Below are positions 1-6,318 of a stretch of 7,793 bases of DNA, piece after piece; the first letter of the stretch is position 1, and the number at the start of each line of letters is the position of its first letter. Below the pieces are notes generated by a model, which saw only the letters and a list, made by a program, of their open reading frames with translations, did no database searches and had not been told where the DNA came from. Position numbers and translations under genes: made by a program. Source of the DNA: Acidithiobacillus sp. (lineage in GTDB: Bacteria > Pseudomonadota > Gammaproteobacteria > Acidithiobacillales > Acidithiobacillaceae); the NCBI GenBank assembly GCA_027445725.1, contig DAIAVG010000063.1, positions 1 through 7,793 of the forward strand, in the 5' to 3' direction.

Positions 1-2
1 TG

Positions 3-692
3 CCGTTGCCAGCGTTTGCCGTCAGTGAAGTGGCTGGGGCCACCTTTCCTGAGCAGATCGTGCAGGAAGGAACGGCGATCGAGCAGCTGGCCAAACAGGC
101 GCAGGAAGTGACGACACAGATCAGTATGTACGCCAATGACATTGAGCGTTACCAGAACATGGTGACCAACACTCTGAATATGCCGGCGGCCACGTTCGCA
201 CAGATCTGGAATCCGCTGGTGGGTTCCATCCAGAAGCTCTCGTCCATTTATAGTCAAGCGCAGGCGTTGGGTTACGCTGGCCAGAACATCGGGTCTCAAC
301 TGGCCCAGGAATATCAGGGCGCCGGCAACTCGATCCAGAACCTGTCCTCTGTATACGCCAACTGGAACCAGACGACCAACACCGACATGGAGGACGCCTT
401 GCAGTCCCAGCACTTGGCGGCGGCAAACTTCGCCACTCAGGACTCGTCCATGCAGACAATTCAGAATGCAGCGCAAACCGCCCAGGGCCGGGAACAGGTG
501 GCGGCTGCCGCAGTGGCTGCGGCCAACGTGACCACCAAGTCGATCCAGCAACTGGAGCAGATCACCATGGCTGGTCAGGACGCAGTACTGGCGTATCAGC
601 GGCAGGAGAAGGCACAGAAGAATGTGTCTTCGCAGGAGGCTGCGAATAGTCTCTTCTCCGGCGGCACGAATAATCCCAGTCTTTTGCCGTAA
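3..692 (+). CDS. trbJ: P-type conjugative transfer protein TrbJ (5'-partial)
   Basis: VirB5-like minor pilus/adhesin subunit of the Trb mating-pair-formation type IV secretion system, acting in the periplasm and at the pilus tip. The frame is open to the window edge. A TTG at position 6 is available, but the visible start (PLPAFAV then SEVAG) reads like the end of a signal peptide, so the true start and most of the signal sequence lie upstream. The mature part is Gln/Ala/Ser-rich and mostly helical, with the FPEQIVQEGTAIEQLAKQAQE opening and repeated Q/N-rich helices typical of TrbJ; about 228 residues are visible, close to the usual 230-260. It is followed 80 nt downstream by the exclusion lipoprotein, then trbL, as in Ti-type trb operons. 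The last 13 residues (LFSGGTNNPSLLP) are nearly repeated at the C-terminus of the next protein, which is odd. The family call is from recognition of the sequence, not a search. Confidence 0.88.
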   Translation, partial: PLPAFAVSEVAGATFPEQIVQEGTAIEQLAKQAQEVTTQISMYANDIERYQNMVTNTLNMPAATFAQIWNPLVGSIQKLSSIYSQAQALGYAGQNIGSQLAQEYQGAGNSIQNLSSVYANWNQTTNTDMEDALQSQHLAAANFATQDSSMQTIQNAAQTAQGREQVAAAAVAAANVTTKSIQQLEQITMAGQDAVLAYQRQEKAQKNVSSQEAANSLFSGGTNNPSLLP

Positions 693-772
693 TTCTGTCG
701 CCTGACCCGCTGCCGATCTATACCCGACATCTGAGCGGCATGGGCCGCATGGCTTACCAGGAGATAAGAGAG

Positions 773-1024
773 ATGAAAAAAATGCTATTGCTTGCCATGT
801 TGGGTGCCATGCTGGCTGGTTGCGCACACCAACCCGTGTACACCGAACACTATTATCGGACGCACAAGGCGGCGCTTAAAAAGGAAATTGCCTTTTGCGG
901 GAAGGCGGAAAAGCTGTCGGACAGCGAAGAAAAGAACTGTCAAACAGCAAAAACTGTGCAGTCAGATGAAGGTGCGGCTGCCATTTTCTCTGGCGGCACA
1001 AACAACCCGGCTTTGCTGCCGTAA
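773..1024 (+). CDS. trbK: Entry-exclusion lipoprotein, EexN/TrbK type
   Basis: Small inner-membrane or periplasmic lipoprotein expected to stop redundant conjugation between cells carrying the same element. I chose ATG 773 (83 aa) rather than ATG 740 because AGGAG at 759-763 sits 9 nt upstream and the protein then opens directly with a lipoprotein signal: MKK, a Leu/Ala/Met core, then the lipobox LAGC with the lipidated Cys at residue 17. The mature part has the EexN-like pattern of a Tyr-Tyr pair, a basic helix, and Cys42 and Cys56 framing an acidic/Asn segment (FCGKAEKLSDSEEKNCQTA). The place between trbJ and trbL is that of trbK. The C-terminus IFSGGTNNPALLP copies the TrbJ tail. A short GCGGC-ATGG-GCCGC hairpin (735-748) lies just before the RBS; its meaning is unknown. 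The exclusion role is inferred from family and position. Confidence 0.8.
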   Translation: MKKMLLLAMLGAMLAGCAHQPVYTEHYYRTHKAALKKEIAFCGKAEKLSDSEEKNCQTAKTVQSDEGAAAIFSGGTNNPALLP

Positions 1025-1036
1025 GGAAAATATCCA

Positions 1037-2740
1037 ATGCGTAGACTCCAAAGATTTTCATGGGTCGTAGGGATGCTTTTGTGTGTGGTACCTGCCGTTT
1101 CATTTGCGGCGGGGACAGGGGATCTGTTTCAGGTGCAAAGCGCACTGAGCGGCAAGATACTTCCTTGGCAAAGCATCATGCAGACGGCGGCCACGTCACT
1201 CTTTTACGCATTGGCTGCCGTTGAGGTTTCCGTCCTTTTTCTGAATCATGTCCTGCAAAAGCGCGGGCATGAAGATCTTTTTTCCGGCATCATCAAGAAG
1301 GTCGTCACACTGGGCTTTTTTCTGACGGTGCTGGACAATTCCGGCACCTGGATTCCGGCGATTATTAACGGCTTGGCTGGTGGCGCATCCGCTCTGGGAG
1401 TGACGGCTGTAACGCCTGGGAAGATAGCGACAGAAGCGCTTCAGGCGTTTCTTGGAATCGCGCTGGCCCCGGTTGCCGCAGCTACTCACGACCTGGGCAA
1501 TACCCTCAGCGATATTTTCAGTGGAAACTTCTCTGGGGCTTTCTCTTCTGCGGCCAAGACCGTTGCCAACAGCAACCCGGTAGCGCTCCTGGTGAATACG
1601 CTTTTGTGCGGAATCATTGGCTTGTTGGCGGGTCTTGGTATTCTGGTCATGGCGCTGGAGTTCTTGATGGTTGAAATCGAGAGCTATCTCGTCATAGCTC
1701 TCGGCGTGATCATGCTGGCCGGCGGCGGTTTACGCTGGACATCCAAATATGTAGGCACGTATTTCGACTATGCGGTGAATGTGGGTGTACGACTTTTTAT
1801 ATTGACTGCACTGGCGTTTCTGGTGACTTATAGCCTCGCACCCATTATTCAAACGACACTGGAGAATGTCACCAATCCCCTGCAGGCGGGCTTTGAGGTG
1901 CTTATATTGGGTGCCGTCATTGCGCTGCTTCCGCGCAAGGCATCCAGCATAGCCAGCAGCTTGTTGAGCGGTCAATCCTCCTTTTCTGGCGGAGAACTGG
2001 CCAAGGAAGGTGGAATGATCGCCGGTGGAACGGTGGCGGCAGGAGCGGGCGGGGTGGCCCTGGCGGGCGGACTGGCTGGCGGGCTTGCGGGAGGTGGATT
2101 ATCCGCAGCAGCGGGTGCTGGCGGTGGTGCTGGCGGCACTGCCGGGGCCGGTGGCAGTCTTGCAGGTGCTGCAGGTGCCAGTGGTGGGGGAGGGGCAGCG
2201 GCAGGCGTTGCCGCCCCAGAAGCGGGGGCTATGTCGGCAGGCGGTGGTGCTGGATCGGGAGTCGGTACGGGCAATGCTGTACCGGCTCCGAGTGCGCCCG
2301 CCAGTGGCGGGGCTAGTGGTGGCGGAACGCCTCAAGCGGCCAAGGGCGTACAAGCGCCTGCTCCCGAATCCAATGCCCCGGCATCCGGTACAGGCGGGCA
2401 GGGTGACACCGGATCGAGCGCGAGCGAGTCCGGTTCCGATGTGCCGACCAATGCCGTCCCGGCTCCGGCTCCAGTCAGCGCCCCTTCTGGTGGTGGACAG
2501 GGGAGCACTCCGGTTGCCAGCGCACCTGCAAGTGCGCCTAGTGGCGGTGCCCCTGGTGGTTCGTCCAGTCTGACCCCGTCCGCGCCAGAGTCACCCACCA
2601 TAAAGGATAAGCTACATAATTATGCGCTCGATAAGGTTATGCAGCCCGTACACCATGCCGAAGATGTGGCAATTGGAGGAAAGGATATGCCAATTAAAGG
2701 CTCAGGGATAAGCACAGAACACGGGAGTGACTTTAACTAA
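1037..2740 (+). CDS. trbL: P-type conjugative transfer protein TrbL
   Basis: VirB6-like polytopic inner-membrane channel subunit of the Trb type IV secretion apparatus. ATG 1037 follows an AAGGAAA ribosome site and lies 12 nt after the lipoprotein stop, so the genes are co-transcribed. The protein (567 aa) opens with a signal-like segment (RR, hydrophobic core, SFA-AG near residue 24), then about six membrane segments: roughly residues 47-72, 80-105, 135-155, 180-208, 212-232 and 245-275, with another hydrophobic stretch near 285-300. The conserved core contains VLFLNHVLQKRG, LEFLMVEIESYLV and LRWTSKY. After about residue 325 the chain becomes a roughly 190-residue Gly/Ala/Ser/Pro-rich low-complexity region and ends in a charged, non-repetitive 50-residue tail (from about SPTIKDKLHNYAL). 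A hydrophilic, disordered C-terminus is common in TrbL; this one is long. The family call is strong; exact membrane boundaries are estimated by eye. Confidence 0.9.
   Translation: MRRLQRFSWVVGMLLCVVPAVSFAAGTGDLFQVQSALSGKILPWQSIMQTAATSLFYALAAVEVSVLFLNHVLQKRGHEDLFSGIIKKVVTLGFFLTVLDNSGTWIPAIINGLAGGASALGVTAVTPGKIATEALQAFLGIALAPVAAATHDLGNTLSDIFSGNFSGAFSSAAKTVANSNPVALLVNTLLCGIIGLLAGLGILVMALEFLMVEIESYLVIALGVIMLAGGGLRWTSKYVGTYFDYAVNVGVRLFILTALAFLVTYSLAPIIQTTLENVTNPLQAGFEVLILGAVIALLPRKASSIASSLLSGQSSFSGGELAKEGGMIAGGTVAAGAGGVALAGGLAGGLAGGGLSAAAGAGGGAGGTAGAGGSLAGAAGASGGGGAAAGVAAPEAGAMSAGGGAGSGVGTGNAVPAPSAPASGGASGGGTPQAAKGVQAPAPESNAPASGTGGQGDTGSSASESGSDVPTNAVPAPAPVSAPSGGGQGSTPVASAPASAPSGGAPGGSSSLTPSAPESPTIKDKLHNYALDKVMQPVHHAEDVAIGGKDMPIKGSGISTEHGSDFN
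2009..2590 (+). repeat. Gly/Ala/Ser/Pro low-complexity segment within trbL
   Basis: In-frame G+C-rich stretch coding for irregular GGA/GAGG units and then Pro-rich units. Two related Pro-rich blocks are visible: NAVPAPSAPASGG (around 2272) and NAVPAPAPVSAPSGGG (around 2449). Units are degenerate, with no fixed period. The skewed composition creates long open frames in the other + frame and on the minus strand that are not genes. Confidence 0.75.
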
Positions 2741-2759
2741 GGGTATTGCGTGCTTGTCC

Positions 2760-2788
2760 TTGACATCGTGAAGGAATGCTAGTGGTAT
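2760..2788 (+). promoter_or_regulatory. Possible sigma70-type promoter after trbL
   Basis: TTGACA (2760-2765) matches the -35 consensus perfectly; after a 17-nt spacer comes TGGTAT (2783-2788), a poor -10 (3 of 6). It would start transcription near 2795, which fits the downstream gene starting at ATG 2833 and not at ATG 2776. The weak -10 makes this tentative. Confidence 0.3.
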
Positions 2789-2832
2789 ACCACGGCGATG
2801 GTGTCATTTGGGTTCTGGCAAGGGGGGCGGCA

Positions 2833-3324
2833 ATGTCATCTATACCGAGAAGCGATTGGGAGTGGCGCAACCCCAAGGATGATCAGGCAGACCGCGCTCG
2901 AAGAGAGGCGAGTAGCCGGAGTTATTCCGAGCAGAGAGATCGCGAGTGGTGGGATAGTCAGCAGAGAAATTCACACCGCATATCATCTTCCGGTGCATCA
3001 TTTAGTGGGCATACTCTGGGGCTTTTGGACCTGCTGTTCACGCTTGGCTCTGTGGCCTTCATTCCCGTGCTGCTTGCTCTGAGTCCGCTGCTGTCCTTGC
3101 TGCTCTGCGGCTGGCTTTATTACCATGGTAGACGGGTGCTCTCGTCCATTGTCCTTCTTCTTTTTGCTGCGCCTGCAATTGTCGTGATCGTGGCTGTTGT
3201 GATGCATGTCCACGCGGAGCCTGCGTTGTTTCTGGCCAACTGGCAGGCGCACATCGCACGGGACCCCGACCAGGCTCGCTGGACCTGGCTGGTTCAGGAT
3301 TTTGTGGGCCTTTGCCGCTGGTGA
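2833..3324 (+). CDS. Hypothetical membrane protein with charged N-terminus
   Basis: Not recognised. I prefer ATG 2833 (163 aa) to the in-frame ATG 2776 because AAGGGGGG (2820-2827) provides a ribosome site at good spacing, while the earlier ATG has only an AAGG one base away. Residues 1-58 are hydrophilic and rich in Arg, Asp, Glu, Ser and Trp (DREWWDSQQRNSHR), so probably cytoplasmic. Residues 61-97 form a strongly hydrophobic segment, probably a two-helix hairpin, followed by YYHGRR and a further membrane segment at about 102-124. The remaining 40 residues are amphipathic and Trp-rich. It sits directly after trbL on the same strand, so a role in mating or in the cell envelope of the element is plausible but unproven. 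It is not a standard Trb protein that I know. Confidence 0.65.
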   Translation: MSSIPRSDWEWRNPKDDQADRARREASSRSYSEQRDREWWDSQQRNSHRISSSGASFSGHTLGLLDLLFTLGSVAFIPVLLALSPLLSLLLCGWLYYHGRRVLSSIVLLLFAAPAIVVIVAVVMHVHAEPALFLANWQAHIARDPDQARWTWLVQDFVGLCRW

Positions 3325-3389
3325 GAGGTGATAGGAGCCGGAATCCTTATTATTGACGGTCTAACGGTGTGTTACGGTGGTTTGCAAGC

Positions 3390-3686
3390 ATGTTGAAGCA
3401 GAATAACGACTGGATGGTATTGACCACGATCAACGCTCCACGCCACATTATGGTGACGGGTGATGATCTTGAGGCTTGGTTGCGCGACAGCCCTGCGGGG
3501 GTTATGTCTCTAGTGGACACCATGGGGTTGCAGGCGTTCTTTTATGAGTGTGATCTCGGTGCGCAGCTTGGCTTTTTGCAGGGGCGCCACATACCAGTGA
3601 AACAGGCACTTGCCGCCCTGGATCAGTACGTTCGCCCCGGATTCCCTGCGGGCTTTCATTTTCCGCTGGATGTCTGGGCTGCCTGA
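3390..3686 (+). CDS. Hypothetical protein overlapping an AbiEii-like stub
   Basis: Not recognised with confidence. ATG 3390 gives 98 aa with a weak GGTGG ribosome site 9 nt upstream; an in-frame GTG at 3369 (105 aa) has no clear ribosome site, so the start is uncertain. The product is soluble, with no membrane or signal segment. It has a compact mixed composition (APRHIMVTGDDLEAWLRDSPAG, then FFYECDLGAQLGFLQGRH, then QALAALDQYVRPGFPAGFHFP), suggesting one small folded domain. Its stop overlaps the next start as TGATG (3684-3688), so the two were translationally coupled. The next frame begins like an AbiEii nucleotidyltransferase toxin, so this could have been the upstream partner of a toxin-antitoxin-like pair. 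It does not resemble AbiEi antitoxins, which are longer, so that role is speculative. Confidence 0.55.
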   Translation: MLKQNNDWMVLTTINAPRHIMVTGDDLEAWLRDSPAGVMSLVDTMGLQAFFYECDLGAQLGFLQGRHIPVKQALAALDQYVRPGFPAGFHFPLDVWAA

Positions 3687-3790
3687 TGGATTCCTGGGAA
3701 CCCCTTTTTGACAAGGCCATGTTGGCTATAGACTCTCTATCGCCACATCTGCCCATGCCCGAATGGACCATTGGCGGTGGTACGGTGCTG
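3686..3790 (+). pseudogene. N-terminal stub of an AbiEii-like nucleotidyltransferase
   Basis: The first 35 codons from ATG 3686 (MDSWEPLFDKAMLAIDSL through PEWTIGGGTVL) resemble the start of AbiEii/AbiGii-type nucleotidyltransferases found on mobile elements: a helical opening and then a GGGT nucleotide-binding loop. In the family this is followed within about 15 residues by an Asp-x-Asp metal site. Here no such motif appears in this frame or the other two forward frames. The frame instead runs on through filler sequence into the signal peptide of the next gene. I read this as a toxin gene that lost all but its N-terminus by deletion or recombination near 3790. An automatic caller may annotate 3686-4156 as one 156-aa protein. 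The match is by eye and short. Confidence 0.38.
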
Positions 3791-3856
3791 AGTGGGCCTG
3801 TGCCATTGGTGAGGCGCATAATACCTGCCACCTTGTTGCCCCCTGGAGAGACTTCC

Positions 3857-4156
3857 ATGAAAAATCCTTTGTTGTATGCACTGATTCTCGGGATTTGTAT
3901 TCTGATGTCGGTTCCTGCACTGGCAGGCGTCGTGGTGTGCACGGGGCCGGTTCAGGCGGGTCTTGGGCCGACTCCACAGGGGGTGCGCAGTCAGGCCACA
4001 GAACTTGGGTGGACGTGTAGTAACGGACAAGCGGGTACGCTACAACAGATATCGGCGGGCAAACGTCTGGTGAGCTACACACCGAGCATGGGCTTTACCA
4101 GCGGCAGTCAGTCTGGAGCCTATCCGATAGCGGTGTTCTCTGGTCGGGGGCGCTGA
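3857..4156 (+). CDS. Small exported hypothetical protein
   Basis: Not recognised. The long frame opens at 3686, but an internal ATG at 3857 has a strong ribosome site (GGAGAG, 3845-3850, 6 nt spacing) and is followed at once by a textbook signal peptide: MKN, a hydrophobic core, then VPALA-GVV with likely cleavage after residue 23. That makes a 99-aa precursor and a mature protein of about 76 residues, rich in Gly, Ser and Thr. It has two cysteines (residues 29 and 54) that could form a disulphide in the periplasm. No lipobox and no further membrane segment are seen. It lies in the accessory block after trbL; a periplasmic role linked to transfer is possible but only by location. The gene ends 18 nt before a stem-loop. 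Confidence 0.6.
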   Translation: MKNPLLYALILGICILMSVPALAGVVVCTGPVQAGLGPTPQGVRSQATELGWTCSNGQAGTLQQISAGKRLVSYTPSMGFTSGSQSGAYPIAVFSGRGR

Positions 4157-4174
4157 GCGACGGACCGAAGGTGA

Positions 4175-4196
4175 CTGCTTGCTGGGTCGCAAGCAG
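4175..4196 (+). other. Perfect 8-bp stem-loop without T-tract
   Basis: CTGCTTGC (4175-4182) and GCAAGCAG (4189-4196) form a perfect stem with a 6-nt loop TGGGTC. There is no following T run, so it is not a canonical intrinsic terminator; it could protect a 3' end or be a protein site. Apart from it I see nothing definite in 4157-4279: no tRNA, no convincing promoter and no coding frame. Confidence 0.4.
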
Positions 4197-4290
4197 GTCG
4201 GGCTAGTTGCGGCTCGCGCTAGAGACAGGGCCGGTGGCTGGAGGTCGAGACTAGACGATCAGCAGACGCTTGAAATAATGAGGATATAGG

Positions 4291-4485
4291 ATGCTCGCAA
4301 AGCTGGATACCGTAAATGGTTTGCTAGGTTCAACCATAAATAACTGCGCCAATCTATGGGCTATGTCCCGTTGGCCGAAGTTGAGGCAAACTACTAAGGC
4401 CAATGCGGCAACCCTGTCGACGGGGCCGTCATACTTTAACCGAACAGGCTCAGCAAAACCCAGGAAGGTTCAAGTGTGGGAATGA
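4291..4485 (+). CDS. Possible small protein leading the sce7726 cassette
   Basis: Not recognised. This 64-aa frame has a good ribosome site (GAGGA at 4280-4284, 6 nt before ATG 4291). Its stop TGA overlaps the preferred ATG of the sce7726 gene in an ATGA arrangement (4482-4485), a usual sign of translational coupling. The product is basic (several Lys/Arg in the second half), with no signal or membrane segment and no recognisable motif. It could be a genuine small component of the cassette, for instance a small regulatory protein, or a translated leader that only delivers ribosomes to the next gene, or a chance frame. If it is not real, 4157-4475 is an untranslated stretch of about 320 nt. 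Confidence 0.35.
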   Translation: MLAKLDTVNGLLGSTINNCANLWAMSRWPKLRQTTKANAATLSTGPSYFNRTGSAKPRKVQVWE

Positions 4486-5372
4486 ATATCTACAGCGCAA
4501 CGCAACTGTCTGCTTTGACTCGGCTGTTTTCCGCCGCCATTTTCCGTGAGATGGCGAAGAAAGGCCGATCCGGCTTGTTCCGTCGGCTGCTTGGACAAAC
4601 CAATCTGATCGATCATGGAGGCCCGCACGCGACTGTCGGCGAGACCTTCGACTCCGCATTCGAGATTTTGAAGGTCGCGGGGCACCGCGACGAATATATC
4701 TATCGAGCAGCGATCAGCCAGAAAGTGTTGATGGGAACACACTCACTCCGCACAGCCTCGATGCTCAATGAGTTTCGAGCCGGCAGCAGCAAAGCTGATC
4801 TCGTCATCCTGAATGGCACTGCAACCGTCTATGAAATCAAGTCGGAGCGGGATTCGCTTGCGCGGCTCGCCAATCAGATCGAGAATTACAAGCGCGTTTT
4901 TGCCAAAGTGAACGTGATCGCGAGCGAAGGCCATATCGAAGGCGTACTAGAAATGGTTCCAGACGATATAGGGGTGATGTGCCTTTCCAAGCGCTATCAG
5001 ATCACGACGGTGCGCGAAGCGGTAGACTGTCCGGCGCGAATTTGTCCAGTAACTGTCTTTGATTCGTTACGCATGGCTGAAAGCGTCGCAATTTTGCGAG
5101 CGCTGAAGGTGACGGTGCCGAAGGTTCCCAACACGCAGATGCACGCAGCAATGCGAGATATCTTCGCAACGCTGGACCCTATCATGCTGCATGCGGAGAT
5201 GGTGCGAACGCTTAAACGGACACGCGATCTCGCATCACTCGGTGACTTTGTCGAGCGCCTGCCTATGTCCTTGCAAGCGGCTGCCTTGTCGATATCGCTG
5301 CGCCGTTCTGATCATTCGAGACTGATCGAAGCCGTGACAACACCTCTGCATACAGCCATGACTTGGAGCTGA
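4482..5372 (+). CDS. sce7726 family protein, candidate PD-(D/E)XK nuclease fold
   Basis: Member of the uncharacterised family named after Sorangium cellulosum sce7726, usually encoded beside an sce7725-family gene. From ATG 4482 it is 296 aa. An in-frame GTG at 4476 is better spaced from AGGAAGG (4462-4468), so the start could be two codons earlier; the ATGA overlap with the small upstream frame favours 4482. The core at residues 94-145 carries SSKADLVILNG, then VYEIKSERD, then ANQIENYKRVF. Asp106, Glu118 and Lys120 form a D-x11-ExK arrangement, Glu97 is a possible additional acidic residue, and Gln132-x3-Tyr136 resembles the QxxxY helix of many PD-(D/E)XK proteins. This suggests a restriction-endonuclease-like fold with an intact active site, but activity is inference. 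The C-terminal 120 residues are helical without a known motif. The sce7725 gene starts 5 nt after its stop. Confidence 0.82.
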   Translation: MNIYSATQLSALTRLFSAAIFREMAKKGRSGLFRRLLGQTNLIDHGGPHATVGETFDSAFEILKVAGHRDEYIYRAAISQKVLMGTHSLRTASMLNEFRAGSSKADLVILNGTATVYEIKSERDSLARLANQIENYKRVFAKVNVIASEGHIEGVLEMVPDDIGVMCLSKRYQITTVREAVDCPARICPVTVFDSLRMAESVAILRALKVTVPKVPNTQMHAAMRDIFATLDPIMLHAEMVRTLKRTRDLASLGDFVERLPMSLQAAALSISLRRSDHSRLIEAVTTPLHTAMTWS

Positions 5373-5377
5373 TTAAC

Positions 5378-6313
5378 GTGTACTACCCCTATTTCCGCGG
5401 AAAACAGTTTGAGCTCATCACAATCCGCGAGACGGCACGACTGCTTGCAGAAAATAATTTCGTTCCTGTGATTGAGCCCGTGCGAGAGTCGCTTGGTGGC
5501 CTCAAGAAAACCCTGCTGGCAGTTTCCAGTGCCGAAGGGCGTGCAATTGTTATTGTGAATCCCTATCATGGCGATCATCAGGAAGATGGCACGGACATCA
5601 CTGACCTCCTCAAAAAAGACTTTTCCGACAGTGGCCATATCGCTGCCGGCATACTGTTGCGAAGTGATATGACAGTCGATGAAGTGATGGCCTGCTACAG
5701 GCAGCATGCCAGGCATCACGCTGTTCTGGTGCACGCGGGCTTCACCGCACCAAAGGCGCTAGCGTCTGAACTGGGGAAGATTATGCCCGATCTTACCAAC
5801 GTCTTTGTCGAAAATTATGCGAAACTGCTCTACCGGAAACATTTTGACCAGAGCACACGTATTCTTGTGCGCGACGGTTTCAATCGGCAACGTAATGCCG
5901 ATTATCCGGAGGTGGAGGAGTTCTCCGATCTTCATGTTACCTATCGTGATCACGGTATGGCGGGTTTCGGAGACTTTCTTGTGGTGGGCGACGTCTACAG
6001 TGAAGGTGGGGGTCCGGCCTATGCTGTTGCGATCCACGTGACCTTCATCGATCCAGACAAGGACGATGTCATGTACATTTACCACTTTGTTTCGGATACA
6101 AGGGACACGCCAACAAATCCAGCCGGAAAATTTGCCCAGGCCCTAACAAAACTGATCGAAAAACTGGACAGTGGAAACTCGCATATTCTTGAGACTGAAG
6201 CGATCAAAGAATTTCGTGACCTTCATGACAAAGGTCATTTTCCAGGCTTGGGCTATGTCAAAAAGCTCTCGATGAAACATCACATCGAGACGCTTGCTCA
6301 CTACCTTTGGTGA
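5378..6313 (+). CDS. sce7725 family protein
   Basis: Member of the family named after Sorangium cellulosum sce7725; biochemical function unknown. It typically travels with sce7726-family proteins, as here. The open frame reaches back to a TTG at 5363 inside the previous gene, but I prefer GTG 5378 (311 aa). The protein then begins with the family-like opening MYYPYFRGKQFELIT, GGAG at 5365-5368 gives a ribosome site 9 nt upstream, and the gap to the previous stop is 5 nt. The chain is a soluble alternating alpha/beta pattern (NFVPVIEPVRES, AIVIVNPYHGD, HAVLVHAGF, RILVRDGFNR), suggesting a barrel-like or Rossmann-like fold. The opening recalls phage-type Beta-family proteins, a weak impression only. 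There are no membrane or signal segments and no obvious catalytic signature. It ends 5 nt before the RES gene, so the three genes form one transcription unit. Confidence 0.82.
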   Translation: MYYPYFRGKQFELITIRETARLLAENNFVPVIEPVRESLGGLKKTLLAVSSAEGRAIVIVNPYHGDHQEDGTDITDLLKKDFSDSGHIAAGILLRSDMTVDEVMACYRQHARHHAVLVHAGFTAPKALASELGKIMPDLTNVFVENYAKLLYRKHFDQSTRILVRDGFNRQRNADYPEVEEFSDLHVTYRDHGMAGFGDFLVVGDVYSEGGGPAYAVAIHVTFIDPDKDDVMYIYHFVSDTRDTPTNPAGKFAQALTKLIEKLDSGNSHILETEAIKEFRDLHDKGHFPGLGYVKKLSMKHHIETLAHYLW

Positions 6314-6318
6314 GGAAT

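Noticed and set aside
1972..2601. Long Pro/Ala-rich minus-strand frames and a 182-aa plus-strand frame over the trbL tail
   Set aside because: They arise from the GC-rich repetitive coding of TrbL, have no ribosome sites or recognisable domains, and trbL itself is clearly coding here.
3353..3381. TTGACG as a -35 box before the 98-aa gene
   Set aside because: No -10-like hexamer at 16-18 nt; the spacing region reads GGTGGT.
4175..4196. Stem-loop after the 99-aa gene as an intrinsic terminator
   Set aside because: The stem is perfect but no T-tract follows, so it is listed only as a structure.
5312..6085. Minus-strand frames of 140 and 108 aa over sce7725
   Set aside because: Shadows of the well-supported sce7726/sce7725 genes, without their own start signals or recognisable content.
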